Assembly (NCBI GenBank): GCA_001643675.2
Contig: LSRY02000011.1
Location: 1,594,501-1,658,500 of the forward strand
Reading direction: 5' to 3'
DNA length: 64,000 nucleotides
From: Monocercomonoides exilis
Lineage: Eukaryota; Preaxostyla; Oxymonadida; Polymastigidae
Position numbers and translations under genes: made by a program. The notes beneath the pieces were generated by a model. The model worked only from the letters and a program-made list of their open reading frames with translations. It was not told the DNA's origin and searched no databases. This document shows positions 1 to 13,500 of the stretch, in pieces; position 1 is the first letter of the stretch, and every line of letters starts with the position of its first letter.

Positions 1-3000
1 TGTGGATTGAGCACAAGATGGAATGTTGATTATTCTGAATGGAAACGGCCACAGACGAGATGAAGGCGGGACAGAAGTAGGGAAAATTGAAGGTGTGAGA
101 ATAGATTCGTCTGTCAGAATGCACAAACAAGAGAGGAGTCGGGTGAGCTGCTCTTCAAGCACGAATATTCGACCTGTTCGGAACAAATGGAAAAGATCGA
201 AGGAAAGTGAAATGTCTGTCAAAATACGGTTCAGTGGTGTGTTTGACGTGAAGTGCTGATATGGATCACATGAAGGAAATGACGGTGTATGAATATCAAA
301 TGGTGAAGAAGGAGAGGAGGAAGAAGAAGAAGAATGAGGTGTGGACGCAGTGGAAGAGTGATGTGGCGTTTGCTGTTGTGAATGCAAGTGAGGTGAAACG
401 ATGGGCATCAATGGTTTGGCCTGTGTAGAGTTGAAAGTGAATGTTTTCTGCGAATGAGAAAAGGGCAGTGCTTCATTCTGTGGTTGAGAAGGAGATAATG
501 CTGTCTGCGAAGAGAAAAGCGAGAACACAGATGAATTAGCAGGTGTTTGCAGAGGAGCTGTTGAAGAAGGAAGATCGTCTTGCATTGCACACGTGTTGCT
601 AACTTCAACATCCATCTTCTGCCAATCGGCTGTTTTGTCGCTGTCATCTATTTGACTTGAAATGGCACTATTATCACTCTCTTTATCCTCCTCCATCGAT
701 TCATTCAATTCATCTTTCATCAGTTTTTTCTTTCTGTTTGGTTGTATCCTTTCGAATATGCCTGGGATAATCCCCACACCATCCTCAGTCACCCAGCCTC
801 CCTTCAGCAGCTCGCTAATCACAATGGCGCCTCTTCTGCCTTCTCTCAACTCTTCTGCCAGCGCCTCCGCAGACAAGCGCACAACAGTAAACAGAAACGA
901 GGCAATGCATTTGTGCTCTTGTGAGCTAAGTGTGTTTTCGATGAGTGTTACAAGAACAGAAGGTGCATCGATTTGGACGGATTCTGAGAGGGAAAGTGGA
1001 ATGCGAGCTAATTCGCTTGTGGGCGGAATGAATGCGATTGGCAGAGAAAGGGATTGGAGAGTGTAGGAGTCAGCAGACGCAAAAGAGAAGTTTTCATCCA
1101 AGTTGATATCCACGCCAGTCATGGGCACATCTGTCTCTTTCAACGACAGATGCTTTGTGTTTTGAATGAAGACGGATTCCTCGTCATCTCCTTCGATCAA
1201 AAACGACATCAGTGCGCGAGATGATGGGGTGTGAAGGAATGAAGAAGAAAAACCAGCAATTTCACTCAGTTTTGACTGAACATCATTGACAGTGCATTGA
1301 CTATCAGAAGAAGGACTATCATTCTCGTTTTCTTTTGCATGTGTCACTTCAATGGCAAACGAGGACTTTGAAGAAAAATATCGATACAGACCAAATGGAA
1401 CAAATGTTTCATTTGAAGAAGTTTGTCTCATCGCTCTTTGAGCATTCATGCGTTCATTGCCTGTTTTCTGACCACACGAAGTAGAATAGCATTTTTCTTC
1501 ATTCTTTTTCTGTTGTTTTTTCGCAACTTCTCTCCTTTTCCCATCGATTTCATCGTCGTACAATGATGAAAAGCCTACAGATACCTCAGACCATCTCACT
1601 CCTGGTGAGAGAAGCAGCACAAGCAAATAGTGCAGTGTGCGCTTGCTGAACGTGAGTGGTGGAGCGGGCATCGGAACAGCCTCGTTCGAGCTGATCTCCC
1701 CGTCGTACTCCAAAGCGCCTGGACCAATCATAATGCGGTTGGTTTGATTTTGGATGTGCTGTGCTGTCATCAAAGGATTTGGCGAATGGTCTTCCCTCAC
1801 AAAACTCGCTGGTTGCGCAAACGGTGTTTCTTGTTGCACCCATTCCCGGTTCTTGCTGAAAGTGTACAGCAGCTTGGCGTCTGTGCTGAAGCAAAATAGA
1901 CACAAGCTGACAAGTCGCTTGACAACCACTGAAACGTCTGGCATGCCAGACGGAAATCGTTCTCTGTATGAAGTCGGTCTTTGAATACCATCATCGTCTT
2001 CGTCCAGAGAGCTGGGCTCATCTGAACTTGTTTTAGAAGATGCCAGAGATGGCGGTGTTAACAATACCGATGACGTTACTTCTTTTTCATCTTTATCTTC
2101 CTTTTCTGTAATAGTCGTTGACTGAATTGTTTCATCGTTCTTTTCAGAAGACGACAAACTCGTTTTTCTGTTCATAGAATTTTTCCTTGCCAATCTTTCT
2201 GCCCTTCGTTCTCTTTCATTTATCAACAGCGCAAGCATCTTCTGTTCTCTGCTTTCTTTGTCTTCTGTCAACGAAACATTCCACTCGCACACAACATTCA
2301 CTGCATCGATCAGCGCATCTTCGCCTGCCATGCCTGAGTTAGTCAGCAGCCTCCAGATGCGGTACAGAAGAACAATCTCAACTGCTCCTGTGGTTGTTTC
2401 TTCTTCGGGACATCTGTGGAATGAAAGGAAATATTGTGCAATTGTTGTGTTTTGCGGTAATTGATTGTTTGATGAAGAAACTGAAGAATTCACGTTAGAA
2501 CAAGAATTTGAGCCGTTTGCTGCTTTTTGTGTGGAAGCGTTCTTTGCAGATGATAAAGCTTGTGTCGAAGTTGATGAAGAAAGTGCTTGATTTCCCGAAA
2601 CATGTGGTAAAGTTCCGCGATTCTCAGTAACTGTCGAATTCACATTTTTAAGCATTCCCTCACTTTTTGTACTGTTTTTCTCTTTGAGCATTTCGTATGC
2701 GTTTCCGTGCAGCTGCTTAAACACAAGGGCATACTTCCGTGCGCCTGGAGAAGAAAGCGCCAGATGGAGCTGCTTACCGCGTTTCCGGGCTTTCTCTTCT
2801 GAACGAGTCAGGCGCGGGTAGATGAACAGCGCCATCAAAAGGTGCAAGATGGGAACAAGGGTGGATGCACGATACGAATGCATTCTGTTCAAAAGAGCTG
2901 TTGTCAGAGTGTGGAGCAATGAAGAAGTGAAATAGGAATGAACAGAAAGGCCAGGGATGGTCAAGGCAGACAGCAGCAGAGACGGCATGAAGTCTGCATG

Positions 3001-6000
3001 GTATATTTGGAGCATTGACTCCTTCGCAAACAAGCTGTAGGCTGCATGGAAATGGTTTTCGTCTGAAAATTCGGAGCAGTTTATCAGTCCCCATTCTTTT
3101 GGATAGGGAGTCATGTCTGTTGAGAAATGCAGCTTAATTGCCTCCAACGTCCTTCTTGTCATTGATATGACTGGCTTTATAAATTCTGGTACATCGGAAG
3201 CAGATGAATTTGAACGTATCTGGTGATTTCTTCCTCCTTCTGATGATTCTTTTGAGCGAGATTTGCCTAAGTTAGGTTGCGTTAGAGAACTATATACAGG
3301 GCGTGATGGTTGATAAAGTAAGTTCTGATTTTGTGGTTGAAACGAAACATCATCGAAGGGATGATGATTCTGCTGCAAATGATTAAAAGGTGGATGAAAA
3401 TAACTCGAATCCGTTTGCTGGCTTGCTGATGATCCTGAGCCAAATAAAAATGAATCAGGGAGTGTAGATAGCATTCGTCCGTCTTTGCCTTTTGAGCTAT
3501 CGTTGCTTGAACTGTCTGTTGTGCCTTTTTCGTTTGTCACTCTGTTTGCCGGAGGTGGAGTGATTAAAAACAAAGGCGAGAAAAATGCCAGTCCGCAGTC
3601 AACGGGAGAGCCAAAGATGTGAGTAGCGAGTTGAGTGAGAGGAGTAACAAGATGTTGAAGTTTTTGGCATTGCTTGTCATCTTTGGTGTGTGCACCTTTT
3701 GATGAAGAAGTGCTCAATGAAGCTGGATTGGAATAATCTGCTGCAGTCTTTATGAGCTCAACTGATTTTTCTGATTCGCAAAATTCTGAAGCAACACTTG
3801 AATCCTTTTGTATTTCTGTCAATGCAATGTTTGATCCAGTGTTGAAATTTCCCTCCTCAAGATTTACAAGCATATCGTCGTTGCAGTAAACATCAGGGTT
3901 ATTTTTGGTGCTCGGAAGAACAACAAGATTCAGTGAGTCGAAAGGCGGTGGAGGTATAAATGGCAGAGTCGCATTCATAGTGACTATCCTCTTTATGCTT
4001 ATCAGAATGTTACCAGTTGTAATCTCTGACAGAAAATTCGATTGATCAATTCCAAACATGCTCATTAGCTGCTTTGGTGTGAGCATTTGTTGATCAGTTG
4101 ATTTTGATGATGCTGATGTTGGTGTTGCTTCTGATGTCAATGCTGGTTTTTTCACTTCCTTCGTATTTAATCCTGATGGTGACAATGCAACAGCTGAAGC
4201 AGAATCCTTGTCGACTGAAGAGTCTGCAGCCTGCTTCTGAGAAGATGCTTTTTGAGATTGAGTCGTTTGCTGCTTCCTCATCTTTGAGAATGCAGGTGTA
4301 ATCTTCATAAATTCGTTTGCCCCTAGCAGGAACGCGTAATTCTGAAGTGTTGGAACATCTGTTTCCTTGTTGATGTAACAGCAAACCCTGCATTTCTGTT
4401 TAATTGTTTCATTCTCTTCATCTTTTTCCTTTTTATTTTGTGTGTTCTTTGAAGTGTCTTTGGTTGATTGCTTTTCATCTGCATGGTTTTCATCCTTCAA
4501 GCCATTGATGTTTGAAGTTTCATTCAAATCTGATTGAGGGGCATTTGAATGTGATGATTCAATTCCATCAATTGTTTTGCTCATCTCTTGAGAATCACTT
4601 TCGGTATGATCCTCATTTTTATGGTCTTCAGAAGAAACTGCTATTTCTTTCGAAGCTTTCGCATCTCCTTCGAATGAACTCTTTTTATTATCTGATTCGG
4701 AAGTTGATGAAATTCTTGTGTCCTTTGTTTCGATTTCTTTGTCCATTTTCTGATATTCTTCTGTATCATCAGAAGGGCTGTAATCTTCTTTCCACATAAC
4801 GAGATTGGCTGAGTGGTACATGTCCAGCAGCCGCGGAAGCATAAACGGCAGAAGGAGCGGACTTTTGTGCGAATAGACGACCACATCCCGCACAAGCGCG
4901 AAAATCATCACGAGCAATTTCTGTGTGAAAGCCTTCTGCTGCGACGGAAACAGAAGAGGAGAGCAAGACGAAAGGGAAATCGGGTTGCAGTGCTGAAAGT
5001 TCACCAGTGTTTGTGTTCTTGAGGTATTATTTAATGCCTCGCCAGAAGCCTTTCGTGGAAAGAACGTGCTGTGTAGAGACGCAGGGGCTGGAAAATCGGT
5101 GGATGAGATGGGAGGCATCAGATTCTCTGGCTGAAGAGAGCGCATAATTGTAAGTGCGGCTGAAACTGTGGGGAATGCTCTGTTTAACTGGAACAACGGT
5201 CGAAACTTTTCTGGATATATTCGACGAGTCAAAGAAGAAGAGTGGTTTTTGCGTGAACGGTTTGAAGAAGTAATCTCAGAGCAATAAAACTTTTCTTTTG
5301 TTGCTTCATCGATTCTCTTTTCTTTAGCAGTAAGATGATCACCAAGCTCACGTTTTTGAGCCTGATGAGCTGGGATGGCAGAATTTGAATCTTCAGTTAA
5401 TTTATCTGTCGAATCGCTCTCTTTGTGTGCCAGCTCTTCAGTATTATTATTACACTTTTGGTGCTTGCAATTTGCTTTCCATTCTTCATGTGCTTCGTTC
5501 TGTCTCTTTTCTCTCTCTTCAGCTTCCCTTTGGAACATAAACCCGCACATGCACATCTGCTCCAGCAGCCACCACCATCCGTCTGTCAGCCCCAGAGACA
5601 GACTTAACTTGACAGGGCACAGGTTGAACAGAGCAATCAGAAACTCCACAGCCGAAGGGAAGAGCATCTGGGAGAAGAGAGGGGAAGGGGTGCTTAGCAG
5701 GTATGAGAGCAGTTGGATTGGACTGATGTATTTTGATTGGCTGTTGTAAAGCGAAGAAAGAGGAGATTGTGTCTGGTTGGTGAAAAGATGAAGAGGAGGC
5801 ATTCCCAACAGAGGATGGTGGATGCATTGATGAGTGTGTGAAGAATCTGCAGGACTTGCTTGTGAATGATTTGAGTCTTCTGAGATGTCTTCTTTTTTCT
5901 CTGTTAAGGTATTGTTTGCGCAGTCTGCTTGGGTGATTCCATTTTGTTCTGTGATATTTATCTCCATTTTGTTCGATGTATTTATTTCCTTCTCTGCAAT

Positions 6001-6316
6001 TTCTTGTTTCTCTATGCTTTCCATCAGTTGAGAAATTCCTGTTCTCATATTCATCAGAGCTGGGGGTAGAGGAAGATTAAGAGTCGAGTCAAAGTCTGGG
6101 GGTGTAGATGTGAATGTGGTGGATGGGAAGATATGTGGGAAAATCAAACGAGAAAGTGGAAAATTAACATCTGCTCTTCTCTTTTCAATTGCTTGGTCTG
6201 AAGAGTTGTTCAGGTGTGCTTTCTGCTGAGAAATGCTTTGAATGAATGAATGTGAGTTGCTTGATAAAGTCGAAGAAGAAGAAGAAGAAGAAGAAGAAGA
6301 AGAAGAAGAAGAAGAA

Positions 6317-6367
<51 letters not shown>

Positions 6368-9330
6368 ACGCTTGAATTTCTGTTAACTTCATGTGAGCAA
6401 CTTTCTTTTTCGTTGTTGTCTGTTTCCATCTGATTGGTTTTACTTGATCTATCCAAATAATCTTCGTTAATTCTTTCCCTCGCATTTTGAGCTTCTCTCC
6501 TCAAAATCTCGTGGCTGTGGTAGATCCACATGTCTGTCTTATTGACCACTCTCACCCATTCCTCTTCATTTCGCATCATCTCGTCTATCTTCAGTGGAGA
6601 CGCCTGTGCAGAGAAAGGGGGAGGGTTGCACAGCTTGGCGACTCCGACGAAGTTTGTGGTGTTGTCTGGCGACTTGCAGTATGTGCAGCATCGGAGGCAT
6701 GTTGACAGATCGTCGATGTCATACGGAAGCTGCCTCAGGTCGAGCTGGGTGGTGGATGGCTCTTCGGGCTGCGACCGCAGAAGAGTCGTCGCCGAAAAGA
6801 AGTAAGAAGCCGTTTGGGTAAACCTCACAAACGGCGGCATGGAGATTATTGGCTGATTGGCTGGCTGAAGTTCAGGAAGTGCTTCATCATCTGAAATGAG
6901 AGGCGAAGATGAGGCTGAAGTTGATGTGGAGTTTGCAGGAGCTTCTGATAAAAATGAATGCATTGCAGCTGGTGAAGCTGCTGAAGATGCGCTTTCTCCG
7001 TCTTTGCATTCTCTTCCAATTATATCTTTGGTTGAATGAATATCGCCGTTTAACTCAGAAAACGACTGTGAGGCGATTTGAGCTGCAAAATCGCGAGAAA
7101 GCGAAGGGATACTGTGGATGTAGCTGTCGAGTGTGTGCGAAACAGCAGACATGTCACACAAGTTCTTGAAGGCTTTTGTGTTTGCGACTGAACCACACAA
7201 ACGTTTGACTGCTGCAATTGTTTCCTTTGAGGCTGGAGAAGAAACAATACTTGGGTCAATCGATATGTCAAAGGATGAGTGCGAAAAGCCATCTTTTTTG
7301 ATGGGGCTACCATTGACTGAATCAAAAAACACCTCCAATGGCTCGTTGAGGAACTGTAAATGGACATCTCGAAAACTGCCTTTAGAGTAATTCTGCGCAG
7401 TCAGTGTGTTCAAATTCGGCTTGTTGCTTTCGTTGTCTTTGGATGATTTTGCAGAAGATGAATACTGAGACGCAGAAGCAGCTGTCTTTGCAGAAGACGG
7501 GCAGCTTTTTGGGAGTGTGACAGGAACATTCTGATCGTGTTTGTAGTTCACAAAGGCAAAAATGTTCTGAATCAGATAGAATGTGTTCAAGCAATATGTC
7601 TCGTCCCGCAGAAAGATCGGGAGACACTGCAAAAATGTGCTCATCAGAGACAAAAATGAAGACGTCACAGACAAGGCAGACATGACTGGCGATGAATTCA
7701 GCGCAAGAACAGGCACAAATCGTGGTGAATGCGTTTGTGTGTTTCCGTTTTCAGACACAGAAGCAGAAGAATTAATAAGATTTTGTGTGGAAGAGCATTC
7801 ATCTTCTTTCGACTGGCATTCGATGAAAAAGGCTGATGGCTGTTTCTCGCTGGAGATGAGAGGAAGAGCCAATGCGCTGTTCACTGAGAAAAGAGACTGA
7901 GGGTTTATGATTTGAGTGTCTGAAGGCAAATCGACAAAAAGAGAATGACTTTCTTTAATCTCCCTGAAACAGTTGGATCGAAAGTGTTTGTTCTCTTCAT
8001 TGTTTTTTGTGCTTAAATGCTCACTGATATCTGTATATTTTTCCAACTCTTGATTTTCTGGTGTTGTTTTTGATGAAAAAGAAGGCAGCATTTCTATTTG
8101 ATGTTGTGTCTCTTCATCAAGAAACAAGAATTGGCGCAGTCTGTCAATCGTTTGGAAAGAAGGAGCTTTTGCTGGTGATTTTTCTGTGAATGAATAAAGA
8201 TCTATCTTTTGAGAATCTTGGCATCCTGTTGAATTCACCATTAAACAAGAAGCTGAAGAAGAAGAGGAAGAAGAAGAAGAATTATCGCCTGCTGGTACGG
8301 TTGACTGAGAATGTGAAAGTGTTGCTTTCACTTCTTTCTGCTCCTTCTCAAATGCAGGCATCATAAAGTTCAACAAAAGCGATGCTGGAGCAGCAAAGAA
8401 CCGGGTGTACGTCTGATAGTTGCACTTGTTGAAGATGGAAGGGATGAATGAGAGCAAAGGGCAGCGCTGGCGAAAAAATGAGGCAGATTCGCTTTGAGAT
8501 GGCAAAGGCTTTGGAAGTGGTGATGAGGATGGAGGTGAAGAGGAGGAAGAGGAAGAAGAAGTAGTTGTAGTAGATGATGATGATGTTGTTGTTGTTGTTG
8601 TTGATGTTGATGTTGATGTTGTTGATGATGATGATGATGATTGCTGATTAGAGCCCGTCTGTTTTTGCTGCACAGGATTGTTTGAAGCTGTAACTCCATT
8701 CGGTGTCTGAATCACACCAGGCAGCAATTCACGAAGAGATGTTTCCAATTGTGATTTCATCGCAGTTAATATCAGACTCACGAAAAATGGATGTGTTTTC
8801 TCGCACTGCAGAATCTCAGTCACGCGAATGGAGATTAGCGATGGATCTGAATCAGCAATAGAAGGGACCAGAGATTTATATGAGTCAAATGACCTGGTGG
8901 AAGAACCACTTAATTCTGAAGATGAATGTGCTGAGTCTTGTGTAAAATGCAATGGAATAGTATCGTAATCTGTGTTTTCCTTCAAAAATGAGCTCTTTGA
9001 AGCATCTTCATCGGATTGCATCATCGAAATATTTGAAGGAGGGACAGCCAACAATTTCTGAGGCCCACTCTCTTTCGGACAGCGAAAAACAGACGGCGAG
9101 CAGAACTGCAGCATCATCAAGCAGTTTGCCGCAATCAACTCCCGCATTGGACAAGAAAGGATATCAAACGGGGAAGTTTTTAATGAGTACTGTTGAAGAT
9201 AAAGAGTTTTGCGGTTGGAATATGGAGCAATCAAATCTAAGGGATGGACCCAGCCCTGTGAAACTGTGGATTTAAGTAGATATAAAGAAGAGCAATAACT
9301 GTCCGCTACACGTGCAGAAATCGGTTTCAT
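1..9330 (-). CDS. giant low-complexity protein of unknown function, 3' end outside window
   Basis: A minus-strand frame opens at an ATG (9330-9328, MKPISARVADSYCSS..., with an in-frame TGA a few codons upstream) and appears open to base 1, giving 3110 codons with no stop. I translated many stretches across it and found none interrupted. Ordered, Leu-rich helical-looking segments (for example near 8.4-8.1, 5.7-4.8, 3.1-2.7 and 1.1-0.8 kb) alternate with Ser/Thr/Gln-rich linkers. These include a poly-Ser run of over 30 residues at about 6270-6366 (TCT then TCA codons) and a Ser/Thr tract at 8530-8640. The pattern recalls HEAT/ARM scaffold proteins, but I see no diagnostic motif and assign no function. 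No signal peptide or membrane segment is evident. Unlike its intron-rich neighbours it seems to be one exon of more than 9.3 kb. The stop codon lies beyond the window. Confidence 0.8.
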
Positions 9331-9492
9331 TCCAATGAGCGATCTTTTGTTTCAAAAGAATTTAAAGGAAAGCATCAAAGAAAAAGATGATAAATCCAAA
9401 AACATGAAATGTTTCATAACACAAAATATATGTTTAAAAATTACGATCAATTTAAATAGAAATAAGATTAAAGAGAAATTGGTTATATTTTA

Positions 9493-10379
9493 TTAAAAGT
9501 TATGAGCAGACTTGTTTATGGTCAAAAAAAGAAGGATAAGAAATTCCAATGAAGGTTCTGAGCCTTCAAAAAAGTTTTCATTCAGGATATCTTTTGTCAT
9601 TAAAGTATAAACAAATTCTCGAACATCAGAAGCTGGAATGTTATTTTCTGATGCGAGACATAAAAAACGAAGAGCAATTATGCATTGTTCATAAGTAACG
9701 TGGTAAATGTTGCGGTCAACTTCTATAATTTTAGAATCTCTTCCATCAAAACAAAGTCTCGATGATGATTGCGTTTGTTTTCTTTCAAGAAGATAGTTAA
9801 TTATCAAAGTGAAACCCAAATTAGAAATAAACAAAATCAATTGACTATTTTCCTGAGTTATAAAGTCATAATTCTGAAAAAATAAAAGCATAAGCGTTTT
9901 CTTTATTTTAAGGTACTTATCCGTGGTTGAGAAAAGTATTTGTAGAGCATGAATAGTGAGAAATTTTTGTGCTCCCACTAATACTGATTTATTTAGAATT
10001 TCGGTAAGATGATGAATAAGATCAATTAACTTTGCACCTATTTCATTAGAATATCTTGTTAATAACGCTACATATATAAAAAATTTTCGGTAATAATATT
10101 ATTGAAAGCGTAAAGAATAATTTTTGCGCACCATCAAATTGTTTCACCAAAATCTTGTAAGCTGATCTTTTAGTTTCCTCATTCCTTGAGGAATCAAACA
10201 TTATTTCAAGTAGTTATATTTAAAACGCAAAATTCAAATACACTTTGAAGAAAACTGGAATTCTTCAAATATTGATTGCACCATAATAAATACTGATTGG
10301 TCTTGTTATTAAAACAATACTCATCATCCGATATGTGATATAAAATGTTCTTGTTTGTTTTCAAGTTATTACTATTAAA
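9493..10379 (-). pseudogene. decaying helical-repeat gene fragment
   Basis: The best intact piece starts at an ATG at 10201 (MFDSSRNEETKRSAYKIL...). It splices out a 64-nt intron (10131-10068, GTGCGC...GTAG) and ends at a TAA at 9493, giving 214 aa of Leu/Ile-rich helices (for example GAKLIDLIHHLTEILNK). Upstream, 10379-10216 reads as clearly coding-like sequence (KNILYHISDDEYCFNN, QYLLWCNQYLKNSSFLQ), but joining it to the ATG segment needs a one- or two-base shift near 10206-10215. Further upstream are stops in every frame. I read this as the 3' remnant of a larger helical-repeat protein, possibly of the kind found in large ubiquitin hydrolases; that identity is only a guess. A short live gene starting at 10201 is the alternative. 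Confidence 0.45.
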
Positions 10380-10596
10380 GATATATTACTATGGCTTCAT
10401 CTGTGGGTTTTTCAATAAAATAAAAAACAAAGATAATTTTTTTTCGTTGAGCAATTTTTCCACTCAATGATGATTTTCATACCTTATTTATTCATAAAAA
10501 TATAAATAACAATTTGTGAAAACAAAAGTCAAAAACAAATGAAAAAGAATAGGAATAGTTTGGGTATGATCAATTTTTAGTTTTGAAAGCTTCTCG
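10202..10596. other. AT-rich spacer before the beta-helix gene
   Basis: Part of this stretch (10216-10379) is the frame-shifted coding remnant on the minus strand. The rest is AT-rich and should hold the promoter of the plus-strand surface-protein gene at 10597. I see no recognisable promoter element. Confidence 0.4.
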
Positions 10597-13500
10597 ATGA
10601 TTGACTTTGTGTATTTATTGCTAATAATGAATACTTTTACCAATGAGACGTGCATTGGCTCTTTGGAAAATATTCAATATTGTTCAAAGCAAATCAATAA
10701 GTATTCTGAAGAAAATGTGATTTTTGTCTCTTCTGAAGGAAATGACATGATACAAAATTGTGGAACGGAAGCTCAACCATGTAAAACAATTGAAAAGGGA
10801 ATTGACAGATTGGGAAATGGAGGAGATAAAAAATTTTTGAAAATTGTTGATAGCGCTATTTTGCCTTTTGGATTATCATTGATTAAAGATTACATTTTAA
10901 CTATGAGTTCTGCATCAAAACAAGGAAATTACAGGACACTTCGGGTTGATTTGCATGAGCTTTCAATCAAAGGGCAAAACCATCTTTTAAATGAGAAAAC
11001 TTTAAAGCTTGAGCATCTTGAATTTTGTCTATTCACGAGTTCTAAGCAACCATTTGAATTAAGGAATGATGTCCGCTCATCAGTTGTATTGGCGAAAGGA
11101 GCACAAAGCGATCTTGCTTTATTGCATTGTAAAGTACAGGTTGAAAAACAGAATGAAGATAACTCAAATTTTTCTATATTAACGGTATTAGAAGGAAAAT
11201 TTTCACTTGATGATTTTGTTTTTCGTTGTGCGTCAGGTTGTTACTATAGTAGTGTACCAATATTGTTTATCAATCCGGATGTTAACTTGGGAAATTTGCG
11301 AAGATTAGATCTTAATGATATGTATGCAACAAAAGATTGTTTACTGAAACTTCCTCTCACGTTTTCAATCATGGAAAGCCACTTTTATTCTTTGAAGCGA
11401 GATGGTGGACCTGTGATACTTGAAACAATTGGAGATGAAACAGCAAAGTTAATTGTAATGTTGTCAAGATTGTATATCTCTTTTGTCCAATCTGATGATT
11501 CTGAAAGCGGAGGCGCACTTCTGTTTTCATCTTTACACTCTGAAAGTGAATTGAACATTCTTGACTCATTCATAACAAATTGCGGTGCACAAAGAGGAGG
11601 CGGCGCAATGATTGGAGCGATGAAAGGAACGATTAACTTGAAGAGTGTTGTGTTTGGATCTTGTCGAGCTTCAAAAGAAGGAGGAGGTTTATATGTTCAT
11701 GATGTTAGCGAAATGGCCAGTTTTGTGTGCAATAATGTGACATTTGATGAGTGTTCAGCACCTGCCGGTGGTTGTGTTTATGCTAATTTAGGAAATAAAG
11801 AACTTAAAGAAGATGGCATTTTATTTAAAAACTGCTTTTTCAAAGAAAATGAATTTTATCCCAGTTGTCTCACCGTTTTTCATGAAGATGTTGTGGTAAT
11901 CAGCAAAACACCTTTTGATGAAGCATCATTTTGCTGTCAATGTGAAAATCGTGTTGTTGTTGAGAGAAAAAATGGATCTATTGATCATAAAAATGATTGG
12001 CTTCGCGTCGATTCCATAACAGTTAATGCAGATGGAGAAAAAGGAAAAGATGACGAAGGGTGCGGAAAACAAGGAAAAAGTCCTTGTAAATCATTCAAAA
12101 AAGCGATTGAAAGTTGTCTTCCAGGAAGAGAGTTTACTGTTCTTGCAACTGTTGACTTCAATGAGACAGACACTGAGCCAATTTACGTTGAATCAAAGCA
12201 TATCACTATTGAAAATTCGCTTCGTTACTATATTTTTGTAACAATTGCTTTGGATGCAGGAAAAACGCAGGAAGAGGAATCATTTATAAATGTTAAAAGA
12301 AATGGATATTTGAAGTTTTCCAGGGGAGATATTTGGATAAATACTAAAAAAGAGAGTGGCAGATCCCATGGTTTATTTTCAGTTGATGGAGAAGGCTCGT
12401 GCCTTGTGATCTCTGAGGTTACTATTGCGCCAACTGACCCGAAATTATCATTGAACTGTGTTTTGATAAAAATTCAAAATGGGTTGTTCACATTCACTGA
12501 CTCAAGGATCACTGACATGACTTCAACTTATTCATTTTTAAATATCAAAACATCGGAAAAGGTTGAGATTACTTATTCAAAATTTGAATCCCTTAAGACA
12601 ACAAGTACAACTCAGTCTGTTGTAACAATTGAAGAGGGGTGCATTTCAACGATGATCAATCGCTGTGAATTCTATTCGTGTTCCTCGAATCACAAGCTCG
12701 GGGGAGCTATATGTGTGTTCATTGGAGATGCCAAGAGTGTTTGCAATTTTGGTAAAACTTTGTTTCAGGATTGCAGGAATAAAGATATTAATCAAAAAAT
12801 CAATAGAAATTCGAAATCTGAAAGTGCAAAGAAGATGAATGATCAATACAATGATGAAGCATCAAAAGGAGGAGCGCTTTATATTCATGCTAGCGATGAG
12901 ATCATTGAATCTATGGCTTGTTCATTAGCGGGAGTGAAGTTTATTGAATGTGACTCAGATGTTGGAAAGGCGCTATATATATCTCTTTCTGGAGAATTTT
13001 CTCAGATTCAAGCAATTGAGATGTCATTCGAAATGAAAGACATTTATGGGAAAGGAAATGTGGCAATCATTGAAGAAAGAAAGGAAGGCAATGTGGAATA
13101 TGTTGATATTCTTGCCAAAGGGGAGCATCAACTTTTTTATTATTCTGAAGAGCTGTATGTGAGAGATGACAATTCGAATGAAGGAAAAAGTTGCGGAAGA
13201 AAAGAAGATCCATGTGACACCATTTACACAGCCGTTAATCATGGAATAGAACTCGGTGATGTCTCATTGAATGTTTGGGGAAAAGCCAATGTGAACAGAC
13301 CTTTTGCCCCTAAACAGTTTATTACATTATTATCATCAACAGACAGTTCTTCTTCTTCTTCTTCTTCTTCTTCTTCTTCTTTAATTGCGAATGAAAATAG
13401 AGGAATCCTGCAAATAGGAACAAAGATGGAAGAAAAGGTGACGTGTGTATTTGGTTCGCTGCGATATATGATGCAGTTTAATGGAATTGATATTGAATAT

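Noticed and set aside
742-1066. Plus-strand ORFs in the first 9 kb (for example at 662, 1630, 5375 and 6530)
   Set aside because: All lie opposite the continuous minus-strand giant frame and have shadow-like composition.
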